The notes: generated by a model from the letters alone, not told the origin. A DNA stretch of 64,000 nt from JACDAN01 sp963847235 (GCA_963847235.1 CAWJYU010000009.1:62001-126000), one strand, 5' to 3'; shown: positions 18,031 to 25,680, counted from the stretch's first letter. Numbers and translations are program-made.

Positions 18031-18053
18031 ATTGGATCCAATGTTGGTACCCT
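18031..18053. promoter_or_regulatory. Palindromic operator candidate and leaderless -10 box
   Basis: ATTGGATCCAAT at 18031-18042 is a perfect 12-bp inverted repeat of the TTGGATCCAA form compatible with FCD-type GntR operators. TACCCT (18048-18053) ends seven bases before the GTG at 18061, a leaderless -10 box. The operator would sit within the core promoter, so binding by the GntR protein encoded in the same transcript could repress both the TSUP-GntR unit and the divergent SBP operon. A TTGACG at 18021 is too far (21 bases) to be a good -35 for this box. Confidence 0.5.
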
Positions 18054-18060
18054 CTGGCCC

Positions 18061-18441
18061 GTGGCCGTCGCCCTGTCGTCTCGTTCGTACTACGGACGCC
18101 TGGGGGCGATCGGACTCGCCGGTGGGCTTTTCTCCGGGCTGCTCGGAGTCGGCGGCGGCGTCGTGATGGTGCCGCTGTTCGTGCTCTGGGGCGGCTACGG
18201 CCAGCGGGACGCACACGCCGTCTCACTGGGCGCGATCATCCCGATCAGCGCCGCGGGCGTGCTGGTCTTCGGTGCTGCAGGCGAGATCCGGCTCTGGGAG
18301 GCGCTGGCGCTGGCAGCGGGGTCGATCGTCGGAGCCCAGGTCGGAGCCCGGTTGCTGGCGCGAGCAGACGAGCGGAAGCTCAAGCTCGCCTTCGGCGTGT
18401 TCATGCTGATCGTTGCGGGGCTCTTGGCGGTCGGGCGCTGA
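18061..18441 (+). CDS. TauE/SafE (TSUP) family half-transporter A
   Basis: 126 residues, about four membrane helices. It contains one copy of the TSUP repeat motif: AGGLFSGLLGVGGGVVMVPLFVLWGGYGQRDAHAVSLGAII. Classical TauE/SafE proteins of 240-270 residues carry two such repeats in one chain and export sulfite, sulfoacetate or related organosulfur anions. Here the second repeat is a separate, overlapping gene. The GTG start is placed seven bases after a TACCCT box. It probably works as a dimer with the next product. Confidence 0.82.
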   Translation: MAVALSSRSYYGRLGAIGLAGGLFSGLLGVGGGVVMVPLFVLWGGYGQRDAHAVSLGAIIPISAAGVLVFGAAGEIRLWEALALAAGSIVGAQVGARLLARADERKLKLAFGVFMLIVAGLLAVGR

Positions 18442-18818
18442 GCACGTTCGGGCTCTACGTGGCGCTGATCGCGTTCGGCGCGACGGCCGGCGTGCTCGCC
18501 GGGCTGCTCGGCGTCGGCGGCGGCATTCTCCTCGTGCCGTTCCTCGTTCTCGCGGTGGGCATGACGCAGCACGAAGCCGAGGCGACCTCGCTGCTGGTGA
18601 TCCTCCCCACAGCCCTCGCCGCCAGCCTGGCGCTCAGACGGCGTCACGTCGGCGACCTGCCCATTGCGCTCGCCGTGGGGAGCATCGGCGCGGTCGGTGC
18701 GATTGCCGGCGTCATGCTCGCCCTCGCGCTCGACGCCGACGTGCTGCGGCTCGTCTTTGCCGCGTTGCTCGCTCTCGTCGGCGCACGTCTCATCCGGGAC
18801 GCGCGCACGGTCCAATGA
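18438..18818 (+). CDS. TauE/SafE (TSUP) family half-transporter B
   Basis: Second TSUP repeat unit, about 120-126 residues: FGATAGVLAGLLGVGGGILLVPFLVLAVGMTQHEAEATSLLVILPTALAAS. Start options are CTG at 18438 (overlapping the previous stop as CTGA) or GTG at 18459; neither has a strong ribosome site, consistent with translational coupling. Its stop overlaps the GntR start (ATGA). With half A it would rebuild a complete TSUP transporter. A single-base error joining two halves of one gene was considered, but each half ends and starts cleanly at an overlap like others in this region. Confidence 0.78.
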   Translation: MSTFGLYVALIAFGATAGVLAGLLGVGGGILLVPFLVLAVGMTQHEAEATSLLVILPTALAASLALRRRHVGDLPIALAVGSIGAVGAIAGVMLALALDADVLRLVFAALLALVGARLIRDARTVQ

Positions 18819-19546
18819 GCGCCCGGCAGGTCGACACAGTCGAGTCGACGGTCGAACGGCTCGCACTTGCGATCCAGGCTCGAGTGCTGAGCGGCGAAGT
18901 GCCTGTCGGGGCCCGACTCCGTCAGGAGGCGCTCGCGGAGGAGTTCGGTGTGAGCCGGACGCCGGTTCGCGAAGCGCTGCGCCAGCTGCAGACGACCGGC
19001 CTGCTCGAGCTGCTCCCCAACCGAGGAGCAGTGGTCCGCGGGCCTTCGGCGCGAGAGATCCGCGAGGCCTACGAGGTGCGCGCCGAGCTCGAGGGTCTCG
19101 CGGCGGAACTGGCCGCCGAGCGGATCAGTGACCGCGACCTCCTTCGCCTACGCGAAGCCCAAACCCTGTTTCGGAAGTCGGTCACCACGCTGATCGCACG
19201 GCGTGCGAGTCGCCCGGCGCCGTGGAAGGACGAGAGCGTCTGGGTGAAGGCGAACGATCTCTTCCATCAGGCAATTCTGGACGCCTCGGGAAACGACCGG
19301 CTGAGCGAGACCATTTCCGACCTCCATCGACGATTTCCCCGTGACCTCACGTGGATCGCCCTCTCGCAGAGCTCCCCGCTGCTGGAGGAGAACGTCGAGC
19401 AGCACGAGGCCGTCCTTCGAGCGATCGAGCGCCGCGACCCGGCCGAAGCGCGCAGGGCCATGGTCGAGCACGTGCGGACCGCGGGAGAGCTCGTCACGCT
19501 GCACTTCGAGCAGGCCGCTTCGGAGGCCGAGCAGCCCTCGACCTAG
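18815..19546 (+). CDS. GntR family transcriptional regulator, FCD type
   Basis: 243 residues. The N-terminal winged helix-turn-helix reads LALAIQARVLSGEVPVGARLRQEALAEEFGVSRTPVREALRQLQTTGLLELLPNRGAVV, textbook GntR. The C-terminal all-helical FCD ligand domain has EAYEVRAELEGLAAELAAERIS, NDLFHQAILDASGNDRLSETI and HEAVLRAIERRDPAEARRAMVEHV, with metal-binding His residues. It is co-transcribed with the TSUP pair and probably controls this locus through the palindrome at 18031-18042. The effector may be a peptide-, amino-acid- or sulfur-derived acid. Its 3' end overlaps the convergent gatB stop by four bases. Confidence 0.92.
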   Translation: MSARQVDTVESTVERLALAIQARVLSGEVPVGARLRQEALAEEFGVSRTPVREALRQLQTTGLLELLPNRGAVVRGPSAREIREAYEVRAELEGLAAELAAERISDRDLLRLREAQTLFRKSVTTLIARRASRPAPWKDESVWVKANDLFHQAILDASGNDRLSETISDLHRRFPRDLTWIALSQSSPLLEENVEQHEAVLRAIERRDPAEARRAMVEHVRTAGELVTLHFEQAASEAEQPST

Positions 19547-20940
19547 GCGCTCAGCTTCTGCCGCAGCAGATCGTTGACGACCTTCGGGTCGGCCTTGCCC
19601 TGCGTCTCGCGCATCACCTGGCCGACGAAGAAGCCGAGCAGGCCCTCCTTGCCACCGCGGTAGGACTCCACCTGGCCGGGGTTCGCCTCCAGGATCCGGT
19701 CGACGATCGGCTCCAGCTCCGAGGTGTCCGCGACGAGGCCGTCGCCGAGGTAGGTGTCGGCGGAGAAGCCGGGATCGCCGCTCTTTCCGAGGGCCTCGAG
19801 GAACCTGTCGCGCGGGATGCGCGACCGCGCCTCGATCAGCTTGCCGAGCTCGTCGGCGTCGGCGGCTTCCGGGTCGACGCCCGACGCCGCAAACTGGTTC
19901 ATCAGCACGTTCGCGACCGCCCGCCGATCGCCGGGCACGCGTTCGTAGAGCGAGTCCCTCCCGCTCGTGACGAGGTCCGCCGCCGCGGCGTGGTCGAGGT
20001 CGGCGGCAAGGCGGTGGATCCGGGCTCCCGGAAGCTCAGGGAGCTCGCTGCGGGCGCGCTCGACCAGCTCTGCCGGCGGCTCGATCGGCACGAGGTCGGG
20101 CTCCGGGAAGTAGCGGTAGTCCTGCGCCTCCTCCTTCGAGCGGAGCGGCGGGGCCGACTCCTTGCCCGGATCGAAGTGCAGCGTCTCCTGCTCCACCTCG
20201 CCCCCTGACTCGTAGATCGCGATCTGGCGCTCGACCTCCCGCTCGATCGCGCGCGCCGCGAAGGCGAACGAGTTCAGGTTCTTCAGCTCGGTGCGCGTCC
20301 GCAGCTCGTCGGATCCCTCCGGCCGGACGGAGACGTTGACGTCGAACCGGAGCGAGCCTTTCTCCATCTCGGCGTCCGAGATCCCGAGCTCGACGACGGT
20401 CTGGCGGAGCAGCTGGAGGAAGCGGCGGGCCTCCTCCGCGGAGCGGAGATCCGGCCGAGTCACGATCTCGACGAGCGGCGTGCCGGCCCGGTTGAAGTCG
20501 ACGAGCGTCGCGCTCGCGCCGGAGATCCGCCCCTCGGCGGTGCCGAGATGGACGTTCTTGGCCGCGTCCTCCTCCAGGTGGGCGCGGACGATCCCGACCT
20601 CCTTGTCGCTCTCGCCCGGGACGACCAGCCGGCCGTCCAGGCACAGCGGCTCGTCGTACTGGGAGATCTGGTACGCCTTCGGATTGTCCGGATAGAAGTA
20701 GTTCTTGCGGTGGAAGACCGCGTGCTCGGCGATCCGGCACTCCAGCGCCAGCCCGAGCTTGATCGTCCACTCGACGGCCTTCGCATTCGGAACCGGCAGG
20801 GAGCCGGGAAAGGCGAGACAGACCGGGCAGGTGCGCGTGTTCTCGGGCTCCGAGTAGGCGACCTCGCAGCGGCAGAACATCTTCGTCCGCGTCTTCAGGT
20901 GGATGTGGATCTCGAGCCCGATCACCGGCTCCCAGGTCAT
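19543..20940 (-). CDS. gatB: Asp-tRNA(Asn)/Glu-tRNA(Gln) amidotransferase subunit B
   Basis: 465 residues of the GatCAB complex, which converts Glu-tRNA(Gln) and Asp-tRNA(Asn) to the amides. N-terminal MTWEPVIGLEIHIHLKTRTKMFCRC with the zinc cysteines continuing to TCPVCLAFPGSLPV; HRKNYFYPDNPKAYQISQYDEPL; and the C-terminal YqeY-like tail GKEGLLGFFVGQVMRETQGKADPKVVNDLL. Intact. The start overlaps the gatA stop by four bases. Confidence 0.96.
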   Translation of the reverse strand: MTWEPVIGLEIHIHLKTRTKMFCRCEVAYSEPENTRTCPVCLAFPGSLPVPNAKAVEWTIKLGLALECRIAEHAVFHRKNYFYPDNPKAYQISQYDEPLCLDGRLVVPGESDKEVGIVRAHLEEDAAKNVHLGTAEGRISGASATLVDFNRAGTPLVEIVTRPDLRSAEEARRFLQLLRQTVVELGISDAEMEKGSLRFDVNVSVRPEGSDELRTRTELKNLNSFAFAARAIEREVERQIAIYESGGEVEQETLHFDPGKESAPPLRSKEEAQDYRYFPEPDLVPIEPPAELVERARSELPELPGARIHRLAADLDHAAAADLVTSGRDSLYERVPGDRRAVANVLMNQFAASGVDPEAADADELGKLIEARSRIPRDRFLEALGKSGDPGFSADTYLGDGLVADTSELEPIVDRILEANPGQVESYRGGKEGLLGFFVGQVMRETQGKADPKVVNDLLRQKLSA

Positions 20941-22343
20941 GCGAGCCTCGCGGGCACGAAGTCGAAGCCGATCGCCCGCTCGAGCGCGTGGCCGGTGCGG
21001 AAGAGCAGGTTCTCCGAGAACTGCGGGCCGATCAGCTGGAAGCCGACCGGCAGTCCGTCCGAGAGTCCGCAGGGAATGGAGAGCCCCGGCAGGCCGGCCA
21101 TGTTCGACGGGATCGTGAGCACGTCGGAGAGGTACATCGCGAGCGGGTTCTCGGCCTTCTCCCCGAGCTTGAACGCGACCGTCGGCGAGGTCGGGCTGAC
21201 GAGGACGTCGAACTGCTCGAAGGCGGCCGCGTGCTCCTGCGCGATCACCGTCCGGACCCGCTGCGCCTGGCCGTAGTACGCGTCGTAGTAGCCGGCCGAG
21301 AGCGCGTAGGCGCCGAGCATGATCCGGCGCTTCGGCTCGTCGCCGAACCCTGCGTCGCGCGTCTTCTCGTACATCTCCCGGACGTTCGCGCCGTCCACGC
21401 GCAGCCCGTAGCGGGCGCCGTCGTAGCGGGCCAGGTTGGAGGAGGCCTCCGCCGGCGCGACGAGGTAGTAGCAGGCGAGGCCGTACTCGACCGAGCGCGG
21501 AAGGCTCGTCTCCCCCACCTCGGCGCCGAGCTCGCGGCAGAGCTCGATCGTCCGGTCGACCGCCTCCTTCACCCCCGGCTCGATGCCCTCGGCCTCGTTC
21601 AGCTCGCGCGGGACACCGACGCGGACGCCGTTCAGGTCCTCACGCTCGGGGATCTCGACCGGCTCGGGCAGCTCGACGGTCGTCGTGTCGCAAGGGTCGC
21701 GGCCCGCGACGATGCGGTAGAGCAGCGCGTTGTCGCGCACCGTCTTCGTCATCGGTCCGATCTGGTCGAGGCTCGACGCGAACGCAATGATCCCGTAGCG
21801 GGAGACGGTTCCGTAGGTCGGGCGCAGGCCGACGATCCCGCAGAGCGCCGCCGGCTGTTTCACCGACCCGCCGGTGTCGGAGCCGAGCGCCCACGGCGCC
21901 ATACCGGCGGCAACTGCCGCCGCCGAGCCACCGGATGATCCGCCCGGTACCCGCTCCGGATCCCACGGATTTCGCGTCGGTCCGTACGCCGAGTTCTCCG
22001 TCGACGAGCCCATCGCGAACTCGTCCATGTTCGTCTTGCCGAGCAGCGACAGCCCGGCCTCGCGGCAGCGCGCTGCAACCGTCGAGTCGAACACGGGGAC
22101 ATACCCGGCGAGGATCTTCGACCCCGCCGTCGTCTCGACACCCTTCGTCGAGATCAGGTCCTTGAACGCGATCGGAACCCCGGCGCCGTCGGCCTCGTCC
22201 ACCGTGCGCAGGTACGAGTGCAGCTCGCCGTCCCGCTCGCGGATCGCGTCGAGGTAGGCGGCGTGCAGCTCGGCGCCGGTCGCCTCACCGCGCTCGACGA
22301 GCCCCATCGCGTCCTCGGCGGTCAGTCGCAGGGTGTCGATCAC
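20937..22343 (-). CDS. gatA: Asp-tRNA(Asn)/Glu-tRNA(Gln) amidotransferase subunit A
   Basis: 468-residue amidase-signature protein supplying ammonia to GatB. The Ser-cisSer-Lys triad region is visible: IAFKDLISTKGVETTAGSKIL (Lys), VPGGSSGGSAAAVAAG and LGSDTGGSVKQPAALCGIVGLRPTYG (nucleophile Ser). The GTG start at 22343 shares bases with the gatC stop (GTGA), which supports that start and translational coupling. Intact and normal length. Confidence 0.95.
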   Translation of the reverse strand: MIDTLRLTAEDAMGLVERGEATGAELHAAYLDAIRERDGELHSYLRTVDEADGAGVPIAFKDLISTKGVETTAGSKILAGYVPVFDSTVAARCREAGLSLLGKTNMDEFAMGSSTENSAYGPTRNPWDPERVPGGSSGGSAAAVAAGMAPWALGSDTGGSVKQPAALCGIVGLRPTYGTVSRYGIIAFASSLDQIGPMTKTVRDNALLYRIVAGRDPCDTTTVELPEPVEIPEREDLNGVRVGVPRELNEAEGIEPGVKEAVDRTIELCRELGAEVGETSLPRSVEYGLACYYLVAPAEASSNLARYDGARYGLRVDGANVREMYEKTRDAGFGDEPKRRIMLGAYALSAGYYDAYYGQAQRVRTVIAQEHAAAFEQFDVLVSPTSPTVAFKLGEKAENPLAMYLSDVLTIPSNMAGLPGLSIPCGLSDGLPVGFQLIGPQFSENLLFRTGHALERAIGFDFVPARLA

Positions 22344-22622
22344 GCCGGCGGCACCTTGAAGAAGCCTCCGTGCCGGTCCGGGGCGTTCGCGAGCGCCTCG
22401 TCGACGGGAAGCGACGGCCGGGGCTCGTCCTCGGCCCACACGTTGACGAGGTCGAGCGGGATGCGCGGTCGGCTCGACGTCGGAGAGGTCCAGCTCGGCC
22501 ACCTTCGCGACGGCCTCGAGGATCGCGCTCAGCTGCTCGGTGAACCGACCGACCTCTTCGTCGGTGAGCTCGAGCCGGGCCAGCCGAGCAACGTGGAGGA
22601 CTTCGTCGCGTGTGATTGCCAT
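22340..22622 (-). CDS. gatC: Asp-tRNA(Asn)/Glu-tRNA(Gln) amidotransferase subunit C, interrupted by a one-base insertion
   Basis: Small clamp subunit of GatCAB. MAITRDEVLHVARLARLELTDEEVGRFTEQLSAILEAVAKVAELDLSDVEPTAHP is in one frame. An extra base in the run at 22457-22460 then shifts the frame; deleting it restores a normal tail (LDLVNVWAEDEPRPSLP... ending GGFFKVPPA) whose stop overlaps gatA. The corrected product is about 93 residues, normal for GatC. Bacteria without glutaminyl-tRNA synthetase need this complex, so the break is almost certainly a sequence error. The ribosome site (GGAAGGA) lies at the foot of the preceding terminator. Confidence 0.9.
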
Positions 22623-22635
22623 CAGAACGATCCTT

Positions 22636-22668
22636 CCAAAAAGAAAGGCGGGCCTCTCGGCCCGCCTT
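22636..22668 (-). terminator. Rho-independent terminator between csp and gatC
   Basis: A perfect 10-bp stem, AAGGCGGGCC (22645-22654) with GGCCCGCCTT (22659-22668) and a four-base loop, is followed leftward by TCTTTTT. It ends the csp transcript, yet lies only 13 bases before the gatC start, leaving little room for a separate gatCAB promoter. Confidence 0.85.
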
Positions 22669-22689
22669 AGAAACGAAACGAGAGAGTGC

Positions 22690-22890
22690 CTAGACCGGCA
22701 TGACGTTCGACGCCTGCAGGCCCTTGTCGCCCTGCACGACCTCGAACTGAACCTTCTGGCCCTCGGTCAGCGACCGGTAGCCCTCTGACTGGATCGCCGA
22801 GTGATGGACGAAGACGTCGTCGCCGTCCTCACGCTCGATGAATCCGTAACCCTTCTCGTTCGAAAACCACTTGACGGTGCCCTCAGGCAA
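22690..22890 (-). CDS. Cold-shock domain protein (CspA family)
   Basis: 66-residue single-domain nucleic-acid chaperone. RNP1 is in KGYGFIERE and RNP2 is VFVHHSA; the product starts LPEGTVKWFSNEKGYGFI and ends GLQASNVMPV. The frame is open to a TTG at 22905, but AAGGAGG at 22896-22904 lies inside that extension and ideally precedes the TTG at 22890, so 22890 is the start. Such proteins melt RNA hairpins and can act as antiterminators, which is relevant to the terminator directly downstream. Confidence 0.95.
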   Translation of the reverse strand: MPEGTVKWFSNEKGYGFIEREDGDDVFVHHSAIQSEGYRSLTEGQKVQFEVVQGDKGLQASNVMPV

Positions 22891-22961
22891 TCGTTCCTCC
22901 TTCAACTACGAACGACGGCCCGGGCACCGAGCCGCCGAACAACTGCAACAACGGCGGAACC

Positions 22962-23795
22962 CTAGCAGCGCCTCAGACGGGCGGCTTCGACTGTGTTTCG
23001 GAGTAGTGAAGCGATCGTCATCGGCCCCACGCCGCCCGGAACCGGAGTGAGCAGGCCGGCGACCTCCACGGCGGCCGGATCCACGTCTCCCCGCAGCCCG
23101 TCGTCCGTGCGGTTCATGCCAACGTCCACGACGGTCGAGCCCGGCTTGACCATGTCCGCGGTCACCACGTCCACCTGGCCGACGGCGACGACGAGGACGT
23201 CCGCCTCGCGTGTGTGCGAACCGAGATCGGCGGTGCGCGAGTGGGTCGTCGTCACGGTCGCGTTCGCGCCGAGAAGCAGCATCGACATCGGCTTGCCGAC
23301 GATCAGGCTGCGGCCGACGACCACAGCCCGCGCGCCCTCGAGCGGGACGTCGTACTCCTGGAGGAGCCGCATGATCCCGACCGGCGTCGCCGGCACGAAC
23401 TGCGGCTCGCCCATGTAGAGCCGCGCTGCGTTGTCGGGGTGGAAGCCGTCGACGTCCTTCGCCGGGTCGAGCTGGCGGACCGCCGCCTCCTCGTCGAGGT
23501 GGTCCGGCAGGGGCGACTGGACGAGGATCCCGTCGACGCCGTCGTCGGCGTTGAGCTCGCCCACCAGGCGCTCCAGCTCCTCCTGCGACGTCTCCGCGGG
23601 CAGCCTGTGGTCGATCGAGCGGATGCCGACCTCCTGGGCCGCGTCGTGCTTGCGCCGGACGTAGATGTCCGACGCCGGGTCGTCACCGACTAGGACCGTC
23701 GCGAGGCCGATGTCACCGAGTTGGCGCACTTCCTCCGCGATCTCGGCGCGAAGTCGCTCCGCCAGTCCCTTCCCGTCCATGAGTCGTGCGGCCAC
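22962..23795 (-). CDS. folD: Bifunctional methylenetetrahydrofolate dehydrogenase/cyclohydrolase
   Basis: One-carbon enzyme of 277 residues. Motifs: YVRRKHDAAQEVGI (catalytic Lys), VDGILVQSPLPDHLDEEAAVRQLDPAKDVDGFHPDN, the NADP-site VVVGRSLIVGKPMSMLLLGANATVTTTHSRT, and LLTPVPGGVGPMTIASLLRNTV. GTG at 23795 (VAARLMDGK) fits the family start and lies eight bases from a TAACCT box, as in leaderless genes. The ATG at 23780 is the alternative. It supplies folate C1 units and fits metabolically with serine synthesis elsewhere in the window. Confidence 0.93.
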   Translation of the reverse strand: MAARLMDGKGLAERLRAEIAEEVRQLGDIGLATVLVGDDPASDIYVRRKHDAAQEVGIRSIDHRLPAETSQEELERLVGELNADDGVDGILVQSPLPDHLDEEAAVRQLDPAKDVDGFHPDNAARLYMGEPQFVPATPVGIMRLLQEYDVPLEGARAVVVGRSLIVGKPMSMLLLGANATVTTTHSRTADLGSHTREADVLVVAVGQVDVVTADMVKPGSTVVDVGMNRTDDGLRGDVDPAAVEVAGLLTPVPGGVGPMTIASLLRNTVEAARLRRC

Positions 23796-23802
23796 GGCGG
23801 CG

Positions 23803-23812
23803 AGGTTAACCT
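23803..23812. promoter_or_regulatory. Palindrome carrying overlapping divergent -10 boxes
   Basis: AGGTTAACCT is a perfect 10-bp palindrome. Read right, TAACCT (23807-23812) is six bases before the GTG of the HMG-CoA reductase gene. Read left, TAACCT (23808-23803) is seven bases before the GTG of folD. Both are at leaderless distance, and the two boxes share bases 23807-23808, so only one direction could be served at a time. Confidence 0.5.
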
Positions 23813-23818
23813 GCGGCC

Positions 23819-25034
23819 GTGGAGCTTCGCCGCTGGCCGCGGAAAAACGATCCAGCGTCGATTCAGGCGCGCCAGGAGGCGCTGGACGGCCGCGTCGACC
23901 CGGAGGTGTTCGAGCACGACCTGACTCCGTGGGCCAAGGCCCAGGAGGCACTGACCGGCGTCTCGGTGATCCCGACCGCCGTCATCGGGCCGCTCACGAT
24001 CTCGCTCGGCGAGTACGAGCTCACCGAGCCCGAGGGCGCGGTGGTCGCTCGAGGGCGCACGACGGAGGACGTCTTCGTGCCGCTCGCGCACACCGAAGGG
24101 TCGATGTCGGACTCGCTGTTTCGCGGTGCGCGGGCCGCAGCGGAGTCCGGGCGGCTTCCGAACGTACGTGCTGCAGGACAGAATCACCCGAGCATCCTGC
24201 TTCGTCTGCAAGTCGGCAGGTGAGGCGCTCGCGCTCGCGATCTGGATCGAGGGCGAGCTCGAGGGGATGCGGGCATGGATCGCCCAGCTCGACGACCCTT
24301 CCGTCTCGCGTCACGCGAAGCTGCGGGAGGTCAAGACGCACGTCGTCGGCCCGATGTGCCACGTCCTCTGGCGGTGGACGACGGGCGACGCCGTCGGGGC
24401 GAACATGATGACCCGCAACTCGTACTTCCTGAACATGGGCTACGTGATGGAGCGCGCGCCCGTGAAGCCGGAGCGCGCGCTGCTCGAGGCCAACATGGGC
24501 GGCGACAAGAAGGTCTCGTACGAGTACTTCCAGAGCGGCCATGGGAAGACGGTCATCGCCGAGACGACGCTGACCGAGGACGCGATTCGGCGCGTGCTGC
24601 GAACGACGATCGACGACCTGTTGGAGCTCTCCTGGGCCGGCACGCACGGGGCCGTGGCGTCCGGGATGCAGTCCGTGGCCTTTACGCCGGCGACTGCGAT
24701 CGCCGCCATCTTCGCCGCCACCGGCCAGGACCTCGGCATGGTCGGCACGAGCTCGATGTGCCACGGCACCGGACGACGCGTGGCGGACGGTTTGCAAGTC
24801 GCGCTGCGCCTGCCGGGGCTCGAGGTCAGCACGGTCGGCGGTGGCACCACCCTCCCCTACGCCCGCTCGTGGCTCGGGCTCATGGACTGCGCGGGCCCGG
24901 GAAAGGTCTACCGGCTCGCCCAGATCGTTGCGGCCGCGACGCTGGCGCTCGAGATCTCGGCCTCGGCCGCGATGGCCACCGCCGGCTCGGCCAATTTCTT
25001 CAAGGCGCACTTCGAGCGCGGCGGGCTCCGCTGA
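23819..25034 (+). CDS. Hydroxymethylglutaryl-CoA reductase family protein, interrupted by a one-base insertion
   Basis: Catalyses NAD(P)H-dependent conversion of HMG-CoA to mevalonate in this family. First frame: IPTAVIGPLTISLGEYEL and VPLAHTEGSMSDSLFRGARAAAESG (catalytic Glu in TEG). An extra G in the run at 24149-24151 shifts the frame; without it the protein continues GGFRTYVLQDRITRASCF and includes MTRNSYFLNMGYVMERAPV, NMGGDKKVSYEYF (catalytic Lys), AATGQDLGMVGTSSMCHG (catalytic Asp) and the C-terminal FFKAHFERGG with the general-acid His. The corrected length is about 404 residues. No other mevalonate-pathway gene is nearby. GTG at 23819 is supported by the leaderless box. Class assignment and coenzyme preference were not attempted. 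Confidence 0.82.
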
Positions 25035-25043
25035 CGCCCGGTT

Positions 25044-25195
25044 GGGGTCAGACCCCGATACGAGTGACGAAAGAATCTGCGCCAACTTCGTCGCGACCAA
25101 CGGCGGCGTTTCGCCTATCCATACGGTCGGCCCGGGCCAGACAGGACAACCAACTGGGGACAACTCGGCACGCTTTCGCGACGGGGTCTGACCCC
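25044..25195. repeat. Small element bounded by GGGGTCWGACCCC palindromes (REP/MITE-like)
   Basis: GGGGTCAGACCCC (25044-25056) and GGGGTCTGACCCC (25183-25195) bound a 152-bp segment with no gene, placed exactly between the HMG-CoA reductase stop and the thioesterase start. Each end is itself a 6-bp-arm palindrome with a single central base (A versus T, consistent with inverted copies). The interior is noticeably less GC-rich than flanking genes. This fits a pair of REP sequences or a tiny mobile element. No transposase is present in the window. Confidence 0.6.
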
Positions 25196-25206
25196 ACGCC
25201 CGCGGC

Positions 25207-25680
25207 GTGACGATCCCGCCTCATCACGACCCCTTCTGCTGGGGCTGCGGCGACAACCCGGCGGGAATCCACCTCCCGAGCCCGGAGCGCGAGGGCGAGC
25301 GGACATACGAGGCGCGGTGTTCGTTCGGCGAGCAGCACCAGGCCGGGCCGGGATTCGTCCACGGCGGGCTCGTCGCCGCAGCGCTCGACGAGGCCGCAGG
25401 CCTGCTCGCGACCTGGTACCGCTTCCCGTCCGTCACCACGAGGCTGGCCGTGACCTACCGGCGTCCGGCGCACATCAACCGTCAGCTGACGATCCGGGCC
25501 GAGCTCGGCGCCGACGACGGCCGCCGGCTCGAGATCGAGGCCGACCTGCTGGACGGCGAGCAGCTCCTCGCTCACGCCGAAGGTTCCTGGGCCCACGTAC
25601 CGCTCGAGCACTTCCTCCAGACGCCGGAGGGACGCGCCGCCGGCGAGGCGTGGCGCGCCAGGCTCCAGGGCGCGCCTTGA
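25207..25680 (+). CDS. Hotdog-fold thioesterase (PaaI-like)
   Basis: 157 residues. CWGCGDNPAGIHLPSPEREGERTYEARCSFGEQHQAGPGFVHGGLVAAALDEAAGLLA is the PaaI/THEM4-type core with the HGG motif and the Asp-Glu pair on the hot-dog helix, followed by RLAVTYRRPAHINRQLTIRAEL. It hydrolyses acyl-CoA thioesters of unknown chain type. The start is GTG at 25207, just after the palindromic element. Its stop codon overlaps the -35 of the promoter proposed for the rsgA leader. Confidence 0.85.
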   Translation: MTIPPHHDPFCWGCGDNPAGIHLPSPEREGERTYEARCSFGEQHQAGPGFVHGGLVAAALDEAAGLLATWYRFPSVTTRLAVTYRRPAHINRQLTIRAELGADDGRRLEIEADLLDGEQLLAHAEGSWAHVPLEHFLQTPEGRAAGEAWRARLQGAP

